This document shows positions 12,355-25,315 of a stretch of 64,000 nt of DNA, piece by piece. The stretch is from Stromatinia cepivora. Lineage: Eukaryota; Ascomycota; Leotiomycetes; Helotiales; Sclerotiniaceae. Position 1 is the stretch's first letter; each line of letters opens with the position of its first letter. Location of the stretch: NCBI GenBank assembly GCA_014898415.1, contig RCTD01000024.1, positions 248,001 to 312,000 of the forward strand, in the 5' to 3' direction. The notes beneath the pieces are model-generated. The model was not told the DNA's origin, did not search any database, and was given only the letters and a program-made list of their open reading frames with translations. A program made the position numbers and the translations under genes.

Positions 12355-13052
12355 TCTTGAATTACGCGTAATCCTCAAAGATGGTCGAGAACTAACCGAC
12401 AACTTCCCTAGTATCCCACCCCTCGCCCAAAGACCTCCCTATCCACTCAACGATGAAACCCTTAAACACACCTTCCCCATCGTCCTCACCGACCACTGCA
12501 ACGATTGTCGCAGCGCCACGGGTTCCATTCTCCCAACTTGGATTTGTGTCCCTGTCGAAATGATGGAATGTATTCTCGAACCCATTTCCTCCTCTCCTTC
12601 TTCCTCCTTCTCTTCCTCAGCCCAAGAAATCTGGCACCCCACAACAAAACTTTTCTACCCTAATCCGGAATCTGATTCCTATCATCTCAAATTCTTTAAA
12701 TCATCTGATCGATCTACTCGTTCTTTCTGTGGACGCTGTGGAACAAATCTTACTTATTCGATTAATCCGAAGCCTTCGGAGGAATGGCCGGATTTATTTG
12801 ATGTTGTTTTGGGGACGATTAGGAGGGAGGATTTGGAGGGGCAGTGGATGATGTCGGATAGACACGTGAGTGGAATATTTTTTTGTTTGGGATTTTGATT
12901 TGAGTATTTGAGGAGACGATGCTAATTTAGTGGTGTTGTAGTGTTGGGTGAGTAAAGGGATACCGTGGGTTGGAAGATTAACGAATGGGATTAAGGAGAT
13001 GCCGAGACATGAGACTTTTAGGTTGAATGACGAGATGCCTAAGGAAGCATGA
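12355..13052 (+). CDS. GFA (glutathione-dependent formaldehyde-activating enzyme-like) domain protein, 5' incomplete
   Basis: Two supported exons: 12355-12865, entered through a CTGACCAG acceptor, and 12942-13052, separated by a 76 base intron. The reading frame carries DHCNDCRSATGS and later RSFCGRCGTNLTYSIN, the zinc-binding Cys pairs of the GFA/CENP-V fold, then a D/V-rich beta region and CWVSKGIPW near the end. Family members are small zinc proteins; most are not shown to act on formaldehyde. The usual N-terminal Cys-x-Cys-Gly motif is not found upstream, so either a first exon is hidden in 11.5-12.35 kb or the gene is truncated. A poly-Ser insertion (SSSPSSSFSSS) sits in the middle. Family call is good; gene start is unknown. 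Confidence 0.7.
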
Positions 13053-14976
13053 GATACCTGAGGAATGAGAGGTAGAGAAAGGGAAGATGTCTGAAGGAGG
13101 AAACAGAGAATATCTGGCCCGATGCACTGATGGGGTGGGTAGTTGAATTTGAGAGTTGCTAGGAGCAAGTATTCATTGCATATCAATGCATTAGGAGTGA
13201 TGATAGTTGCTTTTGACGATTGAAGAACATGGATAAGAATCACCGTTTTGAACGGTTGAACAGATTCCTTCTTACTATTGCGAGTAGTGATTGCTGGAAT
13301 TGAACTTTCAATCGAATCCCAACCCTTCAAAATGACTAGCTCAGGAGACATGCTTTGTATGAATTTCGAGGTGGAAATGCTGGGAGGTTGTTGGCCAGAT
13401 TTCATTCTTGTAGGTAGAGAAAGACTATGATGCTTGTGTTGGTTATGGTCGTTACTCTGAAATGCGTGCGGTCCGGCATTGACTTCAATGTCTTCCAACA
13501 CACGTGGTCACAGCATCTCCATGAATTGTGTCGAGAAAGAATGATGAAAATGTTTGAAATGCCAAACCTCAGAAAGAAATGAGCGACGGTCCGTTTATGA
13601 AAAATTCGAATCCTTCTAAGCACAACTTCTGCTTTCCATTTTCCATCTCCCTTTTCGACGTCGATTTTACTTCCTCGCTCCATACCTCACACTGTTTTCC
13701 CTACTCATGAACCCTAATTCATATGAATTGAGTTGAACTTCCCCTCCGAATCTCTTTTTTTTTCATTTCTTCTTTTCTTCCAGATATCATGTTTCGCTCA
13801 TGAATTTTAGATGGTATGGTCCGTCTTGTCACGCGGAGACGAGTCTTTTGCGTCGTGCGTCTCAATTTTTTTGTTCCACACTCCTGTCAGAAATCTTTCT
13901 TCATTGTACATCTGGCTGCTGCCTGAAATGCGAAGAAAACGAAGAGAATGATGATCAATTGAGGAGGAGTGGGATGATTGGAGATAAGAATGGGCACTGT
14001 GGAATTTTGTGGTTGAAGATCCCAAAATAAATATTCTCCATGAAAGTTAAGCCGCTTGGCAGGTCATCTGTGTGCTGCTGCTTAATGTCATGATGCTACA
14101 TGAATCCACGTTTAACATGTGCAAACAACACTTTTACGCAGTAACGACAACTTGGAAGTTAAACTTGGGACTTTATCAAAAGACAGCAGAGAAAGCATCA
14201 ATCATCTCAATATCCAATGAATGGTCATTCATCTAACAAACAAACAATCGCATGTTCTTGCGCCGCCAAGTAATTGTTATTAGCGGTGTATATATATAGA
14301 TAAAGAGGAGATCATTTAAACTTTATCCACTGGCAATATCCCAGTTTTAAAACGGTCCTGCGGGAACAACTGTATTTCTGACATACAGTTAGTGGAGTAG
14401 CGTTTGCAGTAACGAAGGCAGATTTTTGAAGGCTGGGCTAAAGCTAGAGAGTGGGATCACTAAACTTGGAGAAATGGGGTTTGATATAAGTTAATTTGGG
14501 CTACGATCTTCGAGGGATTTGAGGATCACCGTCTTAGGTGAGACATTCTCGAGGCATTTGATAGTATATACCCGTCGTGAAACTGTGCTGTTCTGCTGAC
14601 TGTGTTCAATCTTTGAATTCTGGGGAGGCTGTGTTATTATTTTGAACCTTGTCGAAGGATTCGAGGAAAATCCCTAAAAAGTTAAGCCTTACGGGGCTTA
14701 GGTAGGACGACGTGGATTGCCTTACAGGATAAGCTTCGCTAACCAGGGGTAATTTGGATGAAATAGGTATGAATGACCCAAAATTCAGGAGGAAAACAAA
14801 CAAATAGTCTGCCATTGAGAAACGTTCGTAGTGTCGAGATGTACTATATAGTAGGTAGTAGTATTTTGATCTTTAATTTAACATTTGAGACTTCGGAAAA
14901 GAAGATGGGATTGTGGTTGGGAGATGCAGACCCAGATGGATTAAGTGGATCACGTGTTCCGTCATTTAAGCTACTA
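13053..14976. other. Intergenic, no gene recognised
   Basis: Several short open frames occur on both strands, none with family resemblance or convincing splice partners. Nothing else structured was seen up to the MITE at 14977. Confidence 0.4.
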
Positions 14977-15199
14977 TAGTAGAACCTGGTTATGAGAATG
15001 CTCAGATCTTTTCCTATCAAACTTTATCCTTGATTAAAATTTTTATATGAGACTCAATAAAATCGGTATCGTAATCCTTCATATATAAAAAATTTCTTAT
15101 CAGTTGAAAAACGTTATACAAAATCGGTATGATTGAAAAATTCGTTCTGTATAAAGAGTTATCCCTTATAATGTAGTCCCTTATAGCCAGGTTCTACTG
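14977..15199. mobile_element. pogo/Tc1-type MITE, 223 bp
   Basis: Left end TAGTAGAACCTGGTTAT and right end, read in reverse, CAGTAGAACCTGGCTAT form terminal inverted repeats with two mismatches in 17. Both ends are flanked by TA (14975-14976 and 15200-15201), the target duplication of Tc1/mariner/pogo elements. The interior is AT-rich, contains two AAATCGGTAT direct repeats and has no coding capacity, so it would depend on a transposase elsewhere. Confidence 0.85.
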
Positions 15200-15678
15200 T
15201 ATCAAGTTAAACAAGCTTCAGGGGCCTCGGGTGGAGATCGTGTATAACACCAACACTTTTTGATGTATGATCAAGGTAAAATCTCCAACGGCTGCTTCAC
15301 TCTGATACGTCCATTTGTACGTCTCGTTCACAGCCCAATCAACACCCCCGTATACTCATTACCGTTATTACTATACACTCAGCCGGCCAGAATAGGACGA
15401 TAAGCGGAGTAAACACCTTAATAGAAATGGATCCAGCTGTGGATATGCGGCGTAGAAGATATGCAGTGGGTTTCTGGAAACCAACATGGAGCCTTAACCA
15501 CAGCCTTCAATCTAACCTGTTCACGTAAAGATATTTTGAAGTGAGCAGGGGAGAGGCGTAGATAATAAGTATGATCTTCATTTACATCCGGGCAAGATGA
15601 ACTTTTCCTTATTATGTTTTTGGTATCTTTTCAATTGTCCCCTTAGCAAAAGATCAAAGTTTGTATAATATAGTAATA
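15200..15678. promoter_or_regulatory. Upstream region of the ABCG transporter
   Basis: No gene is seen between the MITE and the transporter start. The segment should contain the transporter promoter. A short signal-peptide-like reading (MNFSLLCFWYLF) at about 15599 cannot be joined in frame to the chosen start. Confidence 0.35.
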
Positions 15679-18438
15679 ATGGTGGGGTCAACGACAAATT
15701 CGACCTGTTTATCTGGTGGGCAACCAGTAACTATTCAGAATACAACTTCGTGGAATGATATTGGATGTCCAAAGGGTTTTTACTGTGAGTAAGAGAACAA
15801 ATTCAGCAGATCTAATTGGTACAAGAAAGAACTAATATCATTTTCCCTCGTAGGTCCAAATAATAATGCTACATTTCTTCCACAATACTGTCCTCCAAAT
15901 CCTGTTTGCCAAGCATTGAGGTTAGCAGGAGGAAAATGTATACCAACCATGGGGACTTTTGAACCTTCAATTTGTGAAGCCGGATATTTCTGTCCTCCAG
16001 GAGGGAAAGATCAATTACCATGTCCCGAGGGATCTTACTGTCGCCAAGGATCATATGAAGCAACAAAATGTGCAATTGGCTCGAGATGTCCGGAAAAAAG
16101 CATCAGAGACATGAACGCTACTCCATTGGCTGTCTTAATAATTGTGGATGTGGTTATGGTGCTTGCCGCACTTGGCATAAGTTTGAAGCGGAAATTCAGC
16201 AATAGGGTTCAGAATAGCTCAAAGGAGAAGAGATCGAATAGGAAAACATTCACAAAACCTGGCATGTTTCGAGGAAAAGAATATTCTCAAATCCATGACG
16301 AGCAACTACAAATAGCTCGAGAACAAAGTGATATTGCTATGGAAGAGAGGATCATGAATCTTCAAAGGAGACCTACAGGATTTGAGGAATTGGGTAACAT
16401 GGATGAGGAATTTGTATATGACGGTCACAATGCGGGAGAGGAGCAAGTCATGAACACCGATTTGCAATTGTTTGTACAATCTTTGTCGAAATGTTTCGGA
16501 GGATCTAAATTTGGATTGTCATTCGAATTCGAGGATTTGAAATTTCATCCACCAAAGGCAAAGAAACCTATTCTTTCACAAGTTTCAGGTTTGATTGATG
16601 CTGGGAGTTTGTGGGGAGTAATGGGTGCTTCGGGAGCCGGAAAATGTAACACTCATCAACTTGCCCCTCTTCTTCACCTCCAAAACTAACGATTAATAGC
16701 TACTTTTGTAAACGTTCTTATGGGTAAAACGAAAAACACTGGAGGAGTTACTAAAGTCAATGGAGTTGCTGGTGACATCTCAAAGTAAGTTTATTCGCCG
16801 ACGAATTTTTTAAACGAGCTAACAATAACAGGTACAAGAAAATCATTGGATATGTGCCCCAAGACGATATCGTTCTACCTGAGCTTACTGTTCGGGAAAA
16901 TATCCTTCATTCTGCTCGAATTAGATTACCATGTACATGGAAGGAGGGCGAAATTCAGCACCATGTTGATGTTCTACTTGCTTGTCTTCAGCTTTCCCAC
17001 GTAAAAGATTCTTTGGTAGGTAGTACTGCTGCTCCTGTCATTTCAGGTGGTCAAAGGAAAAGAGTTAGTATTGGTATGGAATTAGCAGCTGCACCTATGT
17101 AAGTTTTCACCCCCAGAGATCTGCCATCTCCTGACTTACATTATTGCTAGGGCTCTTTTCCTTGACGAACCTACTTCCGGTCTAGATGCGACAGCTGCCA
17201 ATTCTATCATGAAAACCCTCAAAGCTCTCTCACGACTTGGTATGACAATTGTAACTATTATCCATCAACCACGTCAAGAAATTTTCGAGTCTCTTGACAG
17301 TCTCGTACTTCTCGGTGCAGGACGAATGATTTACTTAGGACCTCAAGTAGGTGTAAAGCCCCACTTCGAAAGTCTTGGTTTCAAATTCCCCGAACATGGA
17401 AATCCTTCTGATGTCATGGGTGATATCATTGCCGGTGAAGGACGTCTTTACAAACGTACTGGAGATGCTAGTATCCAACCTCTTATCGAACATTGGCAAA
17501 ATCATCCTGAGAACCCATTCGAAGATGTAAAAGGTCCTGGTGTTTCTATGGCCGAATCCAACGCTCTTTCTTCAACAATCAAAACTCGTGGCACATACTG
17601 GTATCGACAAATTTGGTTCTGTTTTCAACGTTCTCTGCTTCAACAATATCGTATGAAATCATCCTTTTTCTTCGAGCTTGGTGTCGGCGCCATTTCAGGT
17701 TTCTTAATCGGCCTCGCAGAACTCAATCAGAAGGGTGAGAATTTCCGTGGTATATTTATCGAGCCGTATGAGATGCTCTCTTCTTCAATTGATTATAATT
17801 CTGTTCCCCAGATGGCACTTCTCGTCGGTCTGGCCATCGGTCTCACAGCATCCGCACCAGGAGTAAAAGTCTTTGGCGAGGAAAAATTAGTTTATTGGAG
17901 AGAAGCTGCCGCTGGACATAATCGCTTCGCTTACTACGTTGGAAAAGTCATCTCGACCATTCCTCGTATGATTCTTGCCAATTTTCACTTCACAGTTTTC
18001 TTCGCTTTAATGACAACGCCGATAATCAGCTGGATCGACATTTTTGCCGCTAACCTCCTTTATTTCTGGTGTATATACGGTCTCGCATCTTGCGTCAGCA
18101 TGATTACTCGTCGAGAAGACGGCCCACTTCTAGCAGTCATGTCATCTCTCATCGTTGGTGTCCTCAATGGTATGTCGCCCAGTCTAAAGAAAGTCAGGGG
18201 TTGGCATATGGTATGGCTCTGGAGAGCAAGTCCAGGAACATGGTTGGCAGAGGGATATTTTACACAGAACATTAGTCCCATGGAATATCTTTATGATATC
18301 GAATCGGCGAAGGATGCGGTAGGGTACCGATTAGGTCATTTTCAACAGGATATGTTGATGCTTTTGGCGTTGGGGGCGATTTACAGAGTTGTTGCGTTTG
18401 CGGGGTTGAGGGGAATGTATAGACATAAACAGAGGTAG
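15679..18438 (+). CDS. ABCG/White-type half transporter with Cys-rich N-terminal domain
   Basis: Five exons (15679-15784, 15854-16645, 16700-16784, 16832-17098, 17151-18438) join to 845 codons. A Cys-rich extracytosolic domain (CPKGFYC, CEAGYFCPPGG, CPEGSYCRQGSY) precedes a membrane segment at about residues 126-147. The nucleotide-binding domain has Walker A GASGAGKST split by intron 2, Q-loop GYVPQDD, signature ISGGQRKRVSIG, Walker B ALFLDEPTSGLDA and the H-loop in IIHQPRQE. About six membrane helices follow. NBD-before-TMD order and the Cys-rich front match the fungal/plant ABCG group that includes AtABCG24 and 28; partner and cargo are unknown. A signal peptide is not evident at this start, so an additional 5' exon is possible. 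Confidence 0.9.
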
Positions 18439-21400
18439 TGGATCAGAGAGGAAGATTACGAGGATTAACAATGTGGATAAGGGAGATGATTATGAATTGT
18501 ATATATTCTGGAATGGAAGGATGGGTATGGATACATATTTTGTTAGAGTACTAGAGCACTAGAACGATGGAAATATTAGAATATAGCTCCATGCGGAGTG
18601 GCGTAAATACAAATGAATGATATTATGAGTAGTATCTTGTTCGGAAAAATGTCGTGACGAATTTTAGATTTATGCGTCAGAGGGGTAAACATTCGGCTAC
18701 TTCATATTTTTCCTTGGGTGGATACCAGGTAGTTCTGGATGCATATTCTTAAAATCCTTCTTGTATTCTTCTTGTACATGTTTTTGGTTAGCCGCCATTC
18801 ATGTTTCTTCGTCACTAACACTGTCGTTGTTTATTCTTTTAAATTTTGTCTATATCATTTTCACTACTAAATCACCGTATAATATCCACTATCTATTATC
18901 CCAAATGTTCTCGCTCGTGCTAAGATGATATAGGGGTTTTTGGATTCCCCATACAGCCGGATATGAAGCCAGTGACGGGAATTCCCTTTTGAAAGAAGAT
19001 GAGCTGTAAAATTAACAAGGCATTGTTTATTAAGATGCTTCTTAGGACATCTTACTTAGCAGGGTCATTGAAGGATTGGTTATTTGTGATAGCTATAGGG
19101 GTTAAGTGGTTTATATAGAGTCTGGATGGCTTTTGTGGAGAGTGTTGGAGGCGGGGGGCAAAGGAAGGGGCGGGCAGGCTATGTGTATGAATATTGTGAT
19201 TCGGAGAACAGTGGAGTGATGAGGAGGTTGTGGATTTTGGTGCTATATAAAGGGTGCTGGGACCAAAGGGTCTCTGCTGCAAATGGCACACAAATGGAAC
19301 GGTGAATCTACAAGGACCAGAAAGTCTCTGCTCTTTGAGTAGCTGAACTTTTAGCTGAGAAAATAATGTCCTGGGGCAGGTATATGGATGCGTGAGCTGG
19401 TAGTCTCGGATATATCGTCTTAGATATGCGTTATTGATGTTGACTACTCTTTGCATTTATTCATTGTCGCATTTTGAGACAATTTACTGTCAATTGTATT
19501 TGCACTCCCATCTATTCTCTTCGCAATTCAACCTCAACCTCAATATTAACCACGTCACCCGCTTTGCTTTTGGTCTAAGGGGGCAATAAGCGATGATTTC
19601 CGAATTCCGCAACCTTCGATTGCAACGTTGCTTTTTGTCAGGCGGATATAGCATTTCTTATTCTGCATATCATAGCACTTCATACAAAGACTACTTTGAA
19701 ATCCTTAGGTCGTGGAAGCGGGGTGAGGAGTAAGTGGGACGTATAGAGTATGTGCTTACTGCTTGTTGCTTGTCCTCCTTCCCGGACAGAGGGTCTAGTG
19801 ACCCCGCTCTCGAAGATCTGCAAATTCACCTCTCACTGCCCTCAACCTTCGTACAATCCTACTATCCTTATTAAAGAAAAGTTCTAACCCTCAGAATTTA
19901 TTCCGATAATACACTCAATGTTATGGTTGCACATATTCAGGTCTCCGACAATCTATGTAGCGAAAGATGAAGTCGAATGTTGGTTTCGGTTTCAAGGATG
20001 AAATGCCTTGCGTGCTTCATGAGATGTGGGATTTTGATTAAGTGATGTGATTTTAATGGATTGTTGTCTTCGCTATATCAAGCTTTTATTTTGTTGTCAT
20101 TTGTTGGCATTTATTGGCAGTCAGCCTTATTTTCTTTCTTTCATCTCATCCTAATGCAAGGAGCTTTACTTATTGGACCGGGTTTTCTGCTTGAGTACTG
20201 CAACAACTTGGTGGCTCGGAAGTTGCACGCGCAACTAACAGATTTTCTCATCATCCAGTTCTATTCTCCCATGGTGCAGAGGATTTGGAGTCTTCGTCTA
20301 TCGGCGTGGTATCTTTTTATACATTGGGATGAGTCTCTAGCTAAGAACAAAAAGGTTATGGTTTATTAGTATACTGAAGCGGGGTATGAAGAGTTTACAG
20401 TAAAAAGAAGATTTGGGTGTGAATAATTCACTTACCAATAGTTAGGAAGTCAATGATACTATCGGGTCCAGCCCAACTTTACACTGCTTGTCTATTTAAA
20501 CTAGCAGAATTTGATGTTAGAATGGCAAATCCAAAAGCCCCCTTGACCGAGAGTTAAGGAGATTTTTCGTGCCAGTACGACTCCTATTCCGTATATCGTC
20601 GAGGAAACTACAATGTCTCGCTTCTGTATGCATATCATCCCAAAATAGAGTTTAATTCGGTACTAGCCCAAAATAGGTAAAACGATGAAAAATTGACAGC
20701 AATTAATAAATATACTGGCGATGAGAATACAGCTATTAGCTAAAAAAGAGTTCTCTAACCTGGCAAAAGATTAGCCAATCATCTCAGTTTTTCCCTTTTT
20801 CGGATTTCGTTTAGTTAGAGAGCGGATTTCCACAATGTACAATACTATCTTCTCCTTATTTCTCTGTAATCTTTTGATGCTCTACTACGGTAGTAGAGGG
20901 GCTGTTTATATAGAGGTGAGAACATACGGGAAATGAGTTGGAGGGGAAAAGCAACTTCTTTTGCGCTCGGATATCAAACATATGCATCTTGGAGCAGGAG
21001 GTAGATTGAGGGCTCCCTTTGAATCTGTGTACTATTTAAGACACAGCTACAGTGTATTAAACATAGTTGACAAAAGGATTTCAGACAGCTCTGATGGAAG
21101 GAGTTTATGCGTTCTGCTCTGGCCGTGGAAAGATGAAAGCAAGGTCGGATATTAAGGTCGTGCCACTGAAATGGAAATCAGGAATAGAATTTGAAAAGTG
21201 GTTTGCAGTGGTTTGGAACTTCAATCGTTGTCATCATGAAATAATTGATGTGTACTGTTCTTTTAGGTATTTTCATTGTCGCCTATTTGTAAGAAAGTTC
21301 GGCATGGAGCCCAGAACTTACATCTCATAGTCCGTGACTCTTACAAATCAAGGACGTGTAAGAGGTCAAGATCAAGAAGTTGCGGTGGGTTAATGTCTTC

Positions 21401-23477
21401 CCATATTATTTAGAACATCCGGGTTGTAGTTTCATGATAATCATTCTATGAGGTCCGTTCATTCATTAAAATAGCCACCACATCAGAAGTCTGACCTAAA
21501 AGTGCTGGGTATGACCTTCGCCTTTTCCTACTTTCCTACTTGCCAACGAATAAATGGTGAATAATACATGTCCTCCGCTTGCTTGATCATAATCCACCGA
21601 GGAGGTGCTGAGGGAAGTTCCTATGGTGTCTTGGCTTGATATTTAAGATGCGAAGGCTACAGAGGATTTAAATTAACTGAGAAAAAATTGTCCAGTTACA
21701 TTGCAAGACTGGCTATTAACATAGTAGTTCTTGATGGTGTATTTAAATGCTACTGTCAATCGGGAGAAGCGGAGTGAATGGCTGTGAGAATTTTGATAGG
21801 ATAAAGGAGAGTGGTGATAAAAAATATGCGTGACAGTGAAGTTCTACTTTGGAGGTCTAAAATTCAGACGGCAGAATTTGCGTAAAACTGGAGAGGATGC
21901 AGTGAGAACACCATAAGATGAGGAAGTCACAATGTCGAAATTTTTGGCTCGTCTTTGGAACCTCGACCGCTAGATACCTTCGCTCTATACCTTCAAATCA
22001 AATGACTGATCCGAGCCTACTAGTTTAACCATTCAGTTCGCCTAGCTTGCTAGTATATGCATTTATTCTGAAGTTTGATAGGGTTGTCTTCATACCCTTC
22101 GTGCTCATTTATAAACATGAATCTAATTCCTTCTCGCTGGCTCGAAGATGATGGGTTTAGCTCAAGCACAATGCTACCCCTACTTTATCGAAAATGTTAG
22201 TGATAGACACAAGTTGATTTTATCTCTCATTTGATTTTGCGGGGAAATAACCGATGCAACTAGACCGCACAGATAACCAGTGATCCTTTGGAGTAGGGCA
22301 ACTACATAGAGCTTAGAAGACCCTGCATTCCCCAACCCAGCAGCCTTGCTCGGTGAATTTACTTGGACTACTAATGCGGTATTTTTTTAGGTTCAGTTGC
22401 ATTGGATGACTCTGTTAACGCTGCAAGAGCTTCATTTGTTGTAGAATATGATGGGATACTCGATGATGTCATTTGGAAGATCAGTTGTGAATAAAGACGG
22501 AGAAGATTAGATTTTTGAGAATGATACCGCGGCTACGTACAAAATCTAGGGATGGCTGTCCTAACTGTAAAGGTACAAAATAGTTGCAGATCATAAATGT
22601 GGTTATCATTCTAACGCTACAGATACATCGCTGTAAACAATGACAACAACACGAAGAACAAACAACAAAGCAATGCCTTATCACTCATCCGAACTTTTAT
22701 TCTCTCATCATTGCTTGACCCCTTAGAGCAAAAGAGCTATAGAGTTTTACCCTTCGTTCTTCCTCATTTCAAAGTCTAAATGCATGCCTAGTCCAGATAT
22801 CTAGAATCATCATTCCTCCTTATAGAAAAGACATACGAAAAGTGAGAACGGATCCCCCCTGCGCCCTCATGACGCTTAAATCCAGAATTACCCCCTACAA
22901 CGCTTCTCATATATCTAGTGAATATTCCAATTCCAAGCAAGCTAAATCATTATTCTATTTGAGCTAGAGCTCGAAAAAACATAGTTGCTACAACCGGATG
23001 CTAAGCTGAATGAAATAGAATATGAGGACAAAAGAGGCTCACCGAAGAGAGGAATTGTTGAAGTAGTTGTTAATGCTTCATCACTTTGCAATTGATAGAA
23101 AGAGGAATTAATATTGGACCAGATATATATAAAGGTTCTCGTTGAGCTAAGTATTAAACCAAACATAATTGAGAAGTTAGATTGAGGATTTAAGAAGAGT
23201 TCTGATTGGGTTTTTGTATACCATCGATATAGAACACCAGAATCGGAAAGTGTAGTGGTGTAGAGGTAATTCATAGCGATAGTAAATATAGATTCGTTTA
23301 CTATCTTCTATTAAACCCTCCCTCAGGTATTAAAGAATCCTCTTTTGATAGAGCTACACTAAGTATTCACAATTCATCCATGAAGATCTGAAGCAACCTC
23401 AATTTTTGCCAGCGAGTAATCGATTTTCTCATGCCATTACAGAGATGTTATCTCCCCCTGCCGAGAATTAATATCTA
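18439..23477. other. Five-kilobase gene desert
   Basis: I find no recognisable protein, tRNA or bounded repeat. Open frames at 19052-19456 (-), 20061-20369 (+), 20961-21330 (+) and 22942-23274 (-) lack family motifs. The last, Ser-rich and 110 codons, is the most protein-like but cannot be supported. Base composition is ordinary until the sharp AT-rich boundary at about 23.46 kb. Confidence 0.4.
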
Positions 23478-25315
23478 AGTCTAATACCCCATTTTCGGGC
23501 CACCCCCTCTTTTAGACTACCTTAAAAAACCACCCTATTTTAAGCAATCTTCTTTATTAAATCTTTAATAATTCAATAATCATTTAATCAATCGATTTGA
23601 AATTTGAATATATTATTATTTATAATATAACGAATATTTATATTGAAGATGATATTGTTATAACCCTTAGTACAATTACAAATAGATTAGTTGTATATCG
23701 GATTAATTCGGAATATAGTGTTTTCTGTATTATACTTCAAAATCAAATAGATGATTATTTATTTTATAGAAATAATATATAAAATATACAAAAGATAGTT
23801 CTGATTCAGAAAAGAGCATTAATAGATTGGATATTAGTATAGGAATCATTAAATACTAATCTTATTTATTGATAAATAAAAGAAATGGATGAAAGTTTCT
23901 TTGAAATGAAAAGAGATGATTTTTCATTTGGAAAACGATGGATATAGAATTTTTTGAAAAGGAATCCTGAAATTAGAATCAAAAGATAATATCGAATCGA
24001 TTCTATATATATTTCAAATATTACTGATGAAATTATTAGTAAATAATTTGAAAAGCTTAATTTGCTTTCGATTAAATATATTAAATTTGAAAATTGATAG
24101 AATATAAATAAAGCTAGTATTATGAAAAATCAGGATTTAAATAGCTTAATAATAGGAAGTTCAGAATATTGTTTTATTCAAAAAAAAACAATTTGGTTTA
24201 AGAGTTTGGATGTTTTTTATTGAATGTATTTCAGCAACAAAATAGGCATTCAAATTATTCATTATTTTCAAAGGAAAATATATACAATAATAATAGTTTC
24301 CTATAGATCTTATTCTATATAAGGAATAAAAGTTCATTATTATAAATAATGGATGGATAATAGATGCTACAAGATTTGAATAATTAAAAACGATCTTTAT
24401 TCTTCAAACTATTCTTTTCTGATCTAAAGAAACTAGATTATTTATATTAGATGGTTATGAAAGTTATAAAATCATTGAGTTTATACTTGAATATTTTAAG
24501 AATAATATTTATTTTCTATTTCTATTGCCATATATATTATATATATTATAATCATTAGATTTATCAGTATTCTCATCTTTCAAAAATACTTATAGATATT
24601 ATTTCAACAAATTGGGTTCTTTATTGAATTCTTTAATAATTGGAAAGCATAGTTTTTTTATCTATTATCAGAAAATTAGAATAAAGAGTTTGATAATTCA
24701 TAATATCAAATCTGGATGGAAAGCTTCTGATTTATAGTCTTAAAACCATACTAAGTTTTTTATAAATCGTTTATTGTTTGAAAATAGTAATAATGAAGTT
24801 TTAAATCAAAATTCTGTTTTAGATAATGATTTTTAGTATTAATAGAATATAGAATCATCTTTTATTCTATAAAAAACCCTTTAAAAAGTATTAGATTTTC
24901 GAAAATATATATATATAATGATTCAAGAAAAAGAGATTAATTTTTTAATTTGTTGATTGTTATTTTGTAAGATTATAAAAGGTTTTGATATTAAGGATTA
25001 TAAATTTATATAATTAAAATATCGAATAAAACAATTGAAATATAAATTAAAGTAGATTATATTTAAAAAAAAACGAATGGTAAAAATTAATCCGAATTCG
25101 AAATTTGCAGAGATTAAAGTTATTCGGGGAATATAAATTGAGATTAGGGATTGTAAAATTGAAAAGGATGATTTTAATAATAATTATAAAACAAATACTA
25201 CAAAGGATTTTATTGAAGTGAAGTAATTATTGAATTATTAAAGTTTAAAATTTATATAATGATATTTTCGAGATGGCCCAAAACAGGGGGTGGCCCGAAA
25301 GTGGGGTATTAGACT
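23478..25315 (+). mobile_element. RIP-degraded pogo/Fot1-type DNA transposon, full length
   Basis: Terminal inverted repeats start AGTCTAATACCCCA and continue through TTTCGGGCCACCCCC; the two ends match at 34 of 36 bases and are flanked by TA (23476-23477, 25316-25317). The interior is extremely AT-rich. In broken frames on the plus strand I can read the pogo/CENP-B-type transposase: a DNA-binding part near 23930-23990 (FLKRNPEIRIK), then GSSEYCFIQKK near 24160, and the DDE-region remnant LFILDGYESYK near 24440, where the family has DGHxSH. His-to-Tyr changes and the many TAA/TAG codons are what C-to-T mutation produces. The element is dead. Confidence 0.92.

Noticed and set aside
12794..13501. 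235-codon minus-strand frame
   Set aside because: Overlaps the last exons of the GFA gene on the other strand and has no recognisable motif.
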